NCBI GenBank assembly: GCA_001464385.1
Contig: LNFB01000318.1
Location: 45,127 to 109,126, forward strand
DNA from: Deltaproteobacteria bacterium Ga0077550
Lineage (GTDB): Bacteria > Myxococcota_A > Polyangia > Nannocystales > Nannocystaceae
Direction: 5' to 3'
DNA: 64,000 nt
Positions 51,893 through 59,469 of this stretch are shown piece after piece (the stretch's first letter is position 1; every line of letters begins with the position of its first letter). The notes below the pieces were generated by a model that saw nothing but the letters and a program-made list of their open reading frames with translations, had not been told where the DNA came from and ran no database searches. The position numbers and the translations under genes are program-made.

Positions 51893-52975
51893 TCACGCCG
51901 ACGGCGCGCCGCCGCCGGCTTGCTGCTGCGCCTTGTGCCGCTTGGCCTTCTCGATCGCCGCCGCGATGCGCTCGTCCTCGATCTTGCGGCTCTCGGCGAG
52001 GTTGGTGTCGAGCATCTTCGTCGTGGTCTCGTCGAACGTCTCGAGCTCCTTGATGAGCGTGTCGAGGTTGCGACGGAAGAACACCTGCGTGTCGCTGACG
52101 AACTGCGTGGTCGCGTTCATCGATTGCGTCATGACATCGAGGCTGCGCTTGAGCTCGAGCATGACCACCGAGGCGTCGGCCGCGGTGCCGATGGCCTGGA
52201 TCTGCGCCGACGCCATGTCGAGCTTGATCGACGCGGCCGTCGTGTACTGCGAGATGTCCTGGCCGAGGTTGCGGATCGTCTCGACGAGCTTGCGGGTGTT
52301 GTCCTTGAGGCTGACGTAGCGCTCCTCGGCGGCGCCGTAGAGCTGGAGGTTGGCCGAGTGCTGGGCGAGCAGCGCGCGGGCCTTGTCCTGCTTGGCCTCG
52401 AGGTCACGGAAGGCCACGCTGCCGGCCTCGACCGTCTGTTTCTCGGCCTCGATCGCATCGACGAGCTCCTTGAGCTCGAGCACGTAGTCGACCGCGGAGG
52501 CCTCGTTGCGGGCCATCTCGAGGATCTTCTGGTTGATCCGATCGATCTCCTTGTAGAGATCCTGCTCGGACTTCTTGAGCACGTCGACGTACTCGGCGGC
52601 CTCCTTCACCCGGCGCGAGCTGATCTGGTACTGCTGCTTGAGCAGCTCCTCGATCGACCGCTTGCTCAGCGCGATGTTGCGAAAGCCGGGGATGAAGCTG
52701 ACGAGTTCCTTGAAGCCGGCCCAGAAGCCGCCGCCGGTCGCGGTGCCGTCGAGGTAGTCGCTGAACTTGCGGAGCTTGCCGACCTCGTCCGCCAGCGCGG
52801 ACTGGATCTCGACGTTGCGCTCGCGCAACACCTTGAGCTCCTCGACCTTGCCGTTCTGGGTCTCGCGCTCCGCAGAGATGTTCTCTTCGAGCGACCGGAC
52901 CGAGATGCCTTCACCCGAGTAGGTGACCTGGCGCTCGAGGGCACCGAGATTGAGCTTGCTTCCGGTTTCGGACAT
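51893..52975 (-). CDS. TelA-like (toxic anion resistance) coiled-coil protein
   Basis: The ATG at 52975 gives 360 residues, nearly all helical. A coiled-coil at about 30-70 is followed by a Gly-rich hinge (TATGGGFW) and a hydrophobic turn (ELVSFIPGFRNIA). Then come long helices: SSRRVKEAAEYVDVLKKSEQDLYKEI and a late segment (286-305) SMNATTQFVSDTQVFF. The LNxTTxxxI-like pattern resembles the conserved C-terminal block of TelA/KlaA proteins (PF05816), but I judge this from pattern only. It lies downstream of a TerB-like gene. TerB and TelA occur together in Ter-type stress systems. Confidence 0.6.
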   Translation of the reverse strand: MSETGSKLNLGALERQVTYSGEGISVRSLEENISAERETQNGKVEELKVLRERNVEIQSALADEVGKLRKFSDYLDGTATGGGFWAGFKELVSFIPGFRNIALSKRSIEELLKQQYQISSRRVKEAAEYVDVLKKSEQDLYKEIDRINQKILEMARNEASAVDYVLELKELVDAIEAEKQTVEAGSVAFRDLEAKQDKARALLAQHSANLQLYGAAEERYVSLKDNTRKLVETIRNLGQDISQYTTAASIKLDMASAQIQAIGTAADASVVMLELKRSLDVMTQSMNATTQFVSDTQVFFRRNLDTLIKELETFDETTTKMLDTNLAESRKIEDERIAAAIEKAKRHKAQQQAGGGAPSA

Positions 52976-53083
52976 GGGGTCGGCCCGAGGGTGCCATGGC
53001 CCGGCGGCGCGGGGATGAAATCGGCGAGTTTCGCCAGCCATCGGCGAAACGGCGCCGCGACGCCCGCCCGGTCGGGGGGCCCG

Positions 53084-53332
53084 TCAGCGGACGCGGGCGT
53101 AGCGGGGCACGGCACGTACGGCCGTCTGCATGTCGTCGAAGGGCAGCGCGGCGACGTCGGCCCGCCGCGGGGTCGCGCGGGCCGAGCTCGGGCTCCGCGT
53201 CAGTGTGTGCCGGGCGACCGCACGCCGGCGCGGCGCCGGCTCCTCGACCAAGAGGATGACGTCGTCGTCGTCCAGCAGGATCTCGTCCGCCACGAACTCG
53301 ATGTCCCCGATGCCCAGCGTGATGCGCCCCAC
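53084..53332 (-). CDS. Small acidic-core protein of the Ter-like group
   Basis: The protein has 82 residues from a GTG at 53332. The N-terminal half reads GRITLGIGDIEFVADEILLDDDDVILLVEEP, a beta-rich acidic segment that looks real. The second half is Arg/Ala-rich and less convincing. No family is recognised. It lies between the TerB-like and TelA-like genes with spacers of about 100 nt on both sides, one of which holds an 8-bp inverted repeat (53029-53036 and 53044-53051). Confidence 0.5.
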   Translation of the reverse strand: MGRITLGIGDIEFVADEILLDDDDVILLVEEPAPRRRAVARHTLTRSPSSARATPRRADVAALPFDDMQTAVRAVPRYARVR

Positions 53333-53435
53333 GATCCACGAGTTCCCCGAACCCCCGCCGAGGTTCCCGGGCCCGCAGGCGCGGCGCGGGGGGAGGCTCC
53401 GGCCGGGGGGCGCCCAGCCGGAGAGGGGACCGGCA

Positions 53436-53861
53436 TCAGGTCACGTACTTGATCATCAGGACGTTGGCGATGCGGTCGGCGAGCTCGGGCGAGATGTTCA
53501 TGGTCTCGGCCATGGCGCCCAGGACCGCCTCTTCGCCGTCGTCGATCTCGCCGCTGGAGAGGGCGATGTCCATCGCCAGCAGGAAGGCCTTCTGCTTCAG
53601 CGCCTCGCTGCTGAGGTTCGTCAGCTCCTTCACGCGCGTCATCGCGCCGTGGAGCTTGACCGCCTTCTCGGCCTTCTCGTAGACCTCGTAGGCGTCGGCG
53701 TTCTTGAGCTCGGGCAGCGTGTTCGCGAACGCGCGCACGAGGTTGGTCTCTTCATACTGATCGTCGCCGTCGGCGAACGCGACGCACAGCATCGCCTCGA
53801 GCAGTAGCTGCTGATCGTCGACCTTGAGGGGCTGTTTCTTGAGTCTGTCGAAGAATCCCAT
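53436..53861 (-). CDS. TerB-like protein
   Basis: The protein has 141 residues, all helical. Residues about 15-130 follow the TerB plan: LLLEAMLCVAFADGDDQYEETNLVRAFANTL with the acidic ADGD pair, then a middle helix pair, then AFLLAMDIALSSGEIDDGEEAVLGAMAETMNIS. TerB proteins bind metal at such acidic pairs and act in Ter membrane-linked stress complexes. It is the first member of the TerB / small acidic / TelA-like / unknown series. The ATG at 53861 gives the expected length. Confidence 0.8.
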   Translation of the reverse strand: MGFFDRLKKQPLKVDDQQLLLEAMLCVAFADGDDQYEETNLVRAFANTLPELKNADAYEVYEKAEKAVKLHGAMTRVKELTNLSSEALKQKAFLLAMDIALSSGEIDDGEEAVLGAMAETMNISPELADRIANVLMIKYVT

Positions 53862-53981
53862 GGGCGTTGCTCCTGCGCGGGTAGACGGGGGCTACCCGGA
53901 GTTGTTGCGCGAGCCCGCGACGATTTCTCGATCGTCACTTCCGCGACACCGACCGACACCGCCGAGGGTTCGGTCCCGGCG

Positions 53982-55250
53982 TCAGCAGGTCCGCACGAAC
54001 GCCGCGATCGCGCCGTCGACCGCCGCCTCGTCGACCGCGAGCGACAGCCGCAGGTAACCGGGGGTCCCGAAGGCGACGCCCGGCACGACCACCGTCCGCG
54101 CCTCGACCAGCCGCTCGGTCAGCGCCACGTCGCCGCCCGACTCGTCGCGCAGGCGCGCCGGCAGCCGCGGGAACAGGAAGAAGCCAGCCTTGGGCTCGGG
54201 CACCTCGAAGCCGAGCTCGCGCAGCGCCCCGGCCATGCGCCGGCAGTTGCGGGCGTACACCGAGACGTCGACCCGGGCCTCGTTCGCGAGCAACAGCGGG
54301 AGCACGCGCTGCATCAACGCGGGCGCGTTGACGAAGCCGAGCACGCGCGTGCAGTACGACACCGCGCGCGCCAGCAGGTCGCGACCGGCGGCCCGCGGCG
54401 AGATCGCGAGGTAGCCGATGCGCTCGCCGGCGAGACCGAGGTCCTTCGAGTGACTCGTGACGAAGACCGTGTCGGGGTAGCGCGACAGCATCGACGGCAC
54501 CGCGTCGCCCGCGTACACGAGGTCGCGGTACGGCGCGTCCTCGACGACGAGGATCGGCCGCGGCAGATCGCGGCTGCGCTCCGCGAGCACGACCGCGAGC
54601 GCGTCGAGCTCGTCCTCGCGGTAGATCGCACCCGTGGGGTTGTTCGGCGAGTTGAGCAGCAACCAGCGCGTGCGCGGGCCGATCGCACGATCGATGGCCG
54701 CGACGTCGAGCCCGAACTCCGGGCCGGTCGCGACGGGCACGAGGATCGCCCCGACCGTGGCGCAGTAGGCCTCGTACTCGGAGAAGTACGGCGCGGGGAC
54801 GACGACCTCGTCGCCGGGATCGAGGGTCGCCTGCGCGAGCACGTTCAGGGCGCCCGCTGCGCCCACGCTCATCGTGATGTCGTTGGGCTCGAACGCCACA
54901 CCGTAGCGTCTGGCCTCACGCGCCGCGACGAAGGCACGGACCTCGGGGAATCCCGCGTTCGTCATGTAGCGGTGCATCCCGCTCGGCTCGTCGGTGAGCA
55001 ATCGGAGCACGGCCTCTCGCCACGCGCTGGGCGGCTCGAGGCTCGGATTCCCGAGCGAGAGGTCGTAGACCGGCTCGGGCGACGCGCGGCGGAGCTGGCC
55101 CGCGAGCTCGAACATCCGGCGGGTCCACGACTCGCGCGAGGCGAGCAGCGTGGTCGCCACGCGCCGCGACAGCGGGCCGCGCACGCCATCGACGCCCGCG
55201 GCCGCCGGAGCGCTGCTTCCCCGAGCCGCGCCCGAGCCACCGTGGGCCAC
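53982..55250 (-). CDS. PLP-dependent class I/II aminotransferase
   Basis: The GTG at 55250 gives 422 residues; later GTG codons are possible starts because the first 25 residues are Ala/Gly-rich. The fold-type I motifs are clear: LGNPSLEPP, YFSEYEAYC, NSPNNPTG at about 200-207, VVEDAPYRDLV (Asp for the PLP ring) and SHSKDLGLAGERIGY with the PLP Lys269. This is the AspC/AlaA-like subgroup (COG0436). The substrate is not evident. It is divergent from sucA with a 222-bp spacer. It is 120 nt upstream of the TerB-like gene on the same strand. Confidence 0.93.
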   Translation of the reverse strand: MAHGGSGAARGSSAPAAAGVDGVRGPLSRRVATTLLASRESWTRRMFELAGQLRRASPEPVYDLSLGNPSLEPPSAWREAVLRLLTDEPSGMHRYMTNAGFPEVRAFVAAREARRYGVAFEPNDITMSVGAAGALNVLAQATLDPGDEVVVPAPYFSEYEAYCATVGAILVPVATGPEFGLDVAAIDRAIGPRTRWLLLNSPNNPTGAIYREDELDALAVVLAERSRDLPRPILVVEDAPYRDLVYAGDAVPSMLSRYPDTVFVTSHSKDLGLAGERIGYLAISPRAAGRDLLARAVSYCTRVLGFVNAPALMQRVLPLLLANEARVDVSVYARNCRRMAGALRELGFEVPEPKAGFFLFPRLPARLRDESGGDVALTERLVEARTVVVPGVAFGTPGYLRLSLAVDEAAVDGAIAAFVRTC

Positions 55251-55472
55251 GTCGTCCGCCACCGGCCGCACCCTATCAGACCGACTGCGCGTCGGGGGCC
55301 CGCGGAGCGTGGCCACGGCGGCGAACCGCGGGCGCGCCGCGCCGCGGATGCGAGTCGCCACACGCGCGGCCGGCTTCGGGTCGCGCAACGCCTGGTTCCG
55401 TGCGATACCCTCACGCGCCGAACACGACCTCGCGCACCGCGCCGACCACTGCCCGGCGGCCCGTTCTGCGCG

Positions 55473-58253
55473 ATGGCGAGCCCATCGGCGGCCCCATCGA
55501 TGGACACCGAGCGTTCCCTCTCGAGCCACAACATCGCGTTCCTCGAAGCCCTCTACGAGGAGTACGAGCGCGACCCGAGCGCTGTCGACCCGCAGTGGCG
55601 CGACGTGATCGAGCGCGAGCGAACGCGCCCTCGCATCGCCAACGGTGTCTCGCGCCATGGCGTCGGCGACGACGACCGCGCCGAGCGCATCGCGGTGCAG
55701 TCCGCCGCCGATCGACTCATCGAGCACTACCGGCTCATCGGTCACATGCGCGCGCAGGTCGATCCCCTCGGCCGGCCGCGCCCCGAGCAGACCGCCGCGC
55801 TCGACCTCGAGTACTTCGGGCTCGCGCCCCAGCACCTCGGCCGCACGCTCGACTCGGGGATGCTGTTCCCGGGCCGCACCGAGGCCACGCTGGGCGAGAT
55901 CCTCACCCGGCTGAAGAACACGTACACGCGCCGCATCGGCGTCGAGTACTGGCAGATCAACGACGTCGAGCAGCGCAACTGGCTGCGCGAGCGGATGGAG
56001 TCGACCGAGAACGAGGTCATGCCGTCCGCGGCCGACCAGCTGTACCTGCTGCGCTCGCTGACCCGCGCCGACGCGGTCGATCGGTTCCTCCACACCAAGT
56101 TCATCGGCGCCAAGCGGTTCTCGATCGACGGCGCCGAGAGCATCATCGCCCTGCTCGAGACGCTGGTCGAGGACGCCGGCCTGCTCGGCGTCGAAGAGAT
56201 CATCTTCGGCATGGCCCACCGCGGGCGGCTCAGCGTGCTGCTGACCCTGCTCGGCGCGACGCCCTCGCAGGTGTTCTCGCGCTTCGCCGGCGGCGAGGAT
56301 CCGCTGGCGACGCTGGGCTCGGGCGACGTCAAGTACCACCTCGGCTCGTGGCGCGACTACACCACGCGCGCCGGCAAGGCGATGTACCTCGCGCTGGCGT
56401 TCAACCCCAGCCACCTCGAGGCGATCACGCCCGTCATCGGCGGCCGCGTGCGCGCGAGCCAGGAGCGCCACCCCGCCGGCCGCGCCAACGCGGTGCTCGG
56501 CGTGACGCTGCACGGCGACGCGGCGTTCATGGGCCAGGGCGTCGTCGCCGAGACCCTGAACCTCTCGCGGCTGCGCGGGTACGCCAACGAGGGCTCGATC
56601 CGGGTGCTGATCAACAACCAGATCGGCTTCACGACCAACCCCGAGGAGGCCCGCTCGACGATCTACCCGACCGCGGTCGCCGACATGCTCAACGTGCCGG
56701 TGTTCCACGTCAACGGCGACGACCCCGAGGCCGCCGCGTACGTGGCCAAGCTCGCGATCGAGTTCCGGCAGCGGTTCGCGCGCGACGTCATCATCAACCT
56801 CGTCTGCTACCGCCGGTACGGCCACAACGAGGGCGACGAGCCGACGTTCACGCAGCCACGCATGTACGACATGATCGCCAAGCGAGCGCCAGTGCTCGAG
56901 CAGTACCAGCGCCGGCTCATCGATCGCGGCACCGTGAGCCGCGAGCAGTGCGAGGCGATGGAGGCGGAGTTCCGCCACGAGTTCGAGCAGGCCCTCGCCG
57001 AGATCAAGGAGAAGGGCCCGCAGCCCCTGCGCTCGCCCATGCACGGCGTGTGGCAGAACTACGTCGGCGGCCCCGAGTCGCCGGCGCACGACGTGCCCAC
57101 GGCGATCGACGACGAGACCGCGAGGCGCATCGGCCACGCGCTGACCACCGTTCCGCCCGGCTTCGCGATGCACCCCAAGCTGACGCGCTTCGTCGCCGAG
57201 CTCGGCGAGATGGCCGCCGGCCAGTCGCCGGTGAGCTGGGCGATGGCCGAGCACCTCGCGTACGGCTCGCTGGTGTTGCAGGGCTACCACGTGCGGCTGT
57301 CGGGGCAGGACAGCATCCGCGGCACCTTCACACACCGCCACGCCGGCTACGTCGACGGCGTCACGGAGACGCGCTACTTCCCGCTGCAGCACATCGCGCC
57401 CAACCAAGGCCGCTTCCACGTCCACAACAGCCCGCTGTCCGAGTTCGCGGTGATGGGCTTCGAGTTCGGCTACAGCCTCGCCGCCCCCGACACGCTGGTG
57501 ATCTGGGAGGCGCAGTTCGGCGACTTCGCCAACGGCGCCCAGGTGATCATCGATCAGTTCGTGTCGAGCTCCGAGGACAAGTGGAACCGCCTCTCGGGGC
57601 TGGTGCTCATGCTCCCGCACGGGTTCGAGGGCCAGGGCCCCGAGCACTCGAGCGCGCGACTCGAGCGCTTCTTGCAGCTGTGCGGCGAGGACAACATGCA
57701 GGTGTGCAACCTCAGCACGCCCGCGCAGCTCTTCCACGCGCTGCGCCGCCAGACGCTCCGACGTTGGCGCAAGCCGCTCATCTTGATGTCGCCCAAGAGT
57801 CTGCTCCGCACGCGCGCCTGCTTCTCGCCGCTCGCGGAGATCACGAACGGCGCCTTCCACCGCGTGATCGACGACGCGACCGTGGATCCGGCGAAGGTCC
57901 GCCACATCATCACCTGCGCCGGCAAGGTCTACTACGACCTGCTCGCCGGCCGCACCGCGCGGGGCCGCGACGACGTCGCGATCGTGCGGGTCGAGCAGCT
58001 GTATCCGTTCCCGCGCGCCGACCTCTCGGCGGCGCTGGCCCGCTACCCGCACGCGACGACGCTCGTGTGGGCGCAGGAGGAGCCGTCGAACATGGGCGCG
58101 TGGCCGTTCACGCGCCTGCAGCTCGGCGAGGCCACCGGGGGGCGGCTGCAGCCGCGCTACGCCGGTCGGGCCGAGAGCGCGAGCCCGGCCACCGGCTCGC
58201 TCGAGAGCCACGAACTCGAACAGAAGATGATCCTCGACGAGGCATTCGCGTGA
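55473..58253 (+). CDS. sucA: 2-oxoglutarate dehydrogenase E1 component
   Basis: The protein has 926 residues from the ATG at 55473 (a second in-frame ATG at 55500 may be the true start). The N-terminal segment LSSHNIAFLEALYEEYERDP is the E2-binding start of SucA. Thiamine diphosphate motifs are present: GMAHRGRLSVL and the GDD...N segment near VNGDDPEAAAYV, then RYGHNEGDEPTFTQP. The late part has LSGQDSIRGTFTHRHA and GFEFGYS. It decarboxylates 2-oxoglutarate in the TCA cycle. The sucB gene starts 10 nt later. No lpd (E3) gene is in the window. Confidence 0.96.
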   Translation: MASPSAAPSMDTERSLSSHNIAFLEALYEEYERDPSAVDPQWRDVIERERTRPRIANGVSRHGVGDDDRAERIAVQSAADRLIEHYRLIGHMRAQVDPLGRPRPEQTAALDLEYFGLAPQHLGRTLDSGMLFPGRTEATLGEILTRLKNTYTRRIGVEYWQINDVEQRNWLRERMESTENEVMPSAADQLYLLRSLTRADAVDRFLHTKFIGAKRFSIDGAESIIALLETLVEDAGLLGVEEIIFGMAHRGRLSVLLTLLGATPSQVFSRFAGGEDPLATLGSGDVKYHLGSWRDYTTRAGKAMYLALAFNPSHLEAITPVIGGRVRASQERHPAGRANAVLGVTLHGDAAFMGQGVVAETLNLSRLRGYANEGSIRVLINNQIGFTTNPEEARSTIYPTAVADMLNVPVFHVNGDDPEAAAYVAKLAIEFRQRFARDVIINLVCYRRYGHNEGDEPTFTQPRMYDMIAKRAPVLEQYQRRLIDRGTVSREQCEAMEAEFRHEFEQALAEIKEKGPQPLRSPMHGVWQNYVGGPESPAHDVPTAIDDETARRIGHALTTVPPGFAMHPKLTRFVAELGEMAAGQSPVSWAMAEHLAYGSLVLQGYHVRLSGQDSIRGTFTHRHAGYVDGVTETRYFPLQHIAPNQGRFHVHNSPLSEFAVMGFEFGYSLAAPDTLVIWEAQFGDFANGAQVIIDQFVSSSEDKWNRLSGLVLMLPHGFEGQGPEHSSARLERFLQLCGEDNMQVCNLSTPAQLFHALRRQTLRRWRKPLILMSPKSLLRTRACFSPLAEITNGAFHRVIDDATVDPAKVRHIITCAGKVYYDLLAGRTARGRDDVAIVRVEQLYPFPRADLSAALARYPHATTLVWAQEEPSNMGAWPFTRLQLGEATGGRLQPRYAGRAESASPATGSLESHELEQKMILDEAFA

Positions 58254-58263
58254 GGCAGAGCCG

Positions 58264-59466
58264 ATGACGATTCAGATCCGTGTTCCGCAAATGGGCGAGT
58301 CGGTCACCGAAGGGGTGATCTCGCGATGGTTGAAGGCAGAGGGCGACGCCGTCGCCGTCGACGAGCCGGTGGTCGAGGTCGAGACCGACAAGATCACCGT
58401 CGAGGTCCCGGCGCCCGGCGCTGGCGTCCTCGCGCGGCAGACCGTCGCCGTCGGGGCCACCGTCGGCGTGGGCCAGGCCCTCGGTGAGATCGACGAGACC
58501 GCGAAGCCAGCCGCCGGCAACGGTCGGCCCGCCGCGGCAGTCGCCGCGCCGGCCGCGGCCGCCGCCAACGATCCCGCGGCAGGCCCCGCGGCGCGCCTCG
58601 AGGCCGCGCGCACGGGCGTCGACATCGCCCAGGTCGCCGGCACCGCCCGCGGCGGGCGCATCACCAAGGACGACGTCGTGCGCGCGACGGCACCCGCCCA
58701 GGTCGCGCCGGCCCCTGCGCCGCGGCCCGCCCCCGCGCCGGTCCCCGTCGTCGTCCGCCGCTCGGGCGAACGCGAGGAGCGCAAGCCCATGTCGCCGCTG
58801 CGTCGGCGCGTCGCCGAGCGTCTGCTCGACGCCCAGAACAACTACGCGATCCTCACGACCTTCAACGAGGTCGACATGTCGGCGGTGATGGCCCTGCGCG
58901 CCCGCTACAAGGAGAGCTTCGAGAAGCGCCACGGCGCGCGGCTCGGCTTCATGTCGTTCTTCATCAAGGCCGCGATCGAGGGGCTGCAGGAGTTCCCGAT
59001 CGTCAACACCGAGGTCGACGGCGACGACATCGTCTACAAGAACTACTACGACATCGGCGTGGCGGTCGGCGGCGGCAAGGGCCTCGTCGTCCCGATCATC
59101 CGCGACGCCGACAAGCTGTCGTTCGCCCAGATCGAGCAGCAGATCGCCGCCTACGGCGAGAAGGCCAAGGCCAACAAGCTCACCCTCGACGAGCTGACGG
59201 GCGGCACCTTCACGATCAGCAACGGCGGCGTGTACGGGTCGATGCTGTCGACCCCGATCCTCAACCCGCCGCAGACGGCGATCATGGGCCTGCACAACAT
59301 CGTCGAGCGACCGGTCGCGATCGACGGCAAGGTCGAGATCCGCCCGATCATGTACGTGGCGCTGAGCTACGACCACCGCCTGCTCGACGGCCGCGAGGCG
59401 GTGCAGTTCCTGGTCCGCATCAAGCAGTGCATCGAGCACCCCGAGCGCATGCTGCTCGAGGTGTAG
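58264..59466 (+). CDS. sucB: Dihydrolipoyl succinyltransferase (E2 of 2-oxoglutarate dehydrogenase)
   Basis: The protein has 400 residues. A single lipoyl domain (1-75) carries the lipoyl Lys43 in EVETDKITVEVPAP. An Ala/Pro linker follows, then the peripheral subunit-binding domain at about 100-138 (AARLEAARTGVDIAQV). The catalytic acyltransferase core runs from about 165 and contains YDHRLLDG with His371 and Asp375. It transfers the succinyl group to CoA. A TGAGG segment in the sucA stop region may act as its ribosome-binding site. It ends 3 nt before a convergent kinase gene. Confidence 0.96.
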   Translation: MTIQIRVPQMGESVTEGVISRWLKAEGDAVAVDEPVVEVETDKITVEVPAPGAGVLARQTVAVGATVGVGQALGEIDETAKPAAGNGRPAAAVAAPAAAAANDPAAGPAARLEAARTGVDIAQVAGTARGGRITKDDVVRATAPAQVAPAPAPRPAPAPVPVVVRRSGEREERKPMSPLRRRVAERLLDAQNNYAILTTFNEVDMSAVMALRARYKESFEKRHGARLGFMSFFIKAAIEGLQEFPIVNTEVDGDDIVYKNYYDIGVAVGGGKGLVVPIIRDADKLSFAQIEQQIAAYGEKAKANKLTLDELTGGTFTISNGGVYGSMLSTPILNPPQTAIMGLHNIVERPVAIDGKVEIRPIMYVALSYDHRLLDGREAVQFLVRIKQCIEHPERMLLEV

Positions 59467-59469
59467 CGG

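Noticed and set aside
53982..58211. 1409-residue open frame on the minus strand opposite sucA
   Set aside because: It runs through the aminotransferase frame and continues antisense to sucA because GC-rich codon use leaves few stops. Only the part up to about 55,250 has protein-like sequence.
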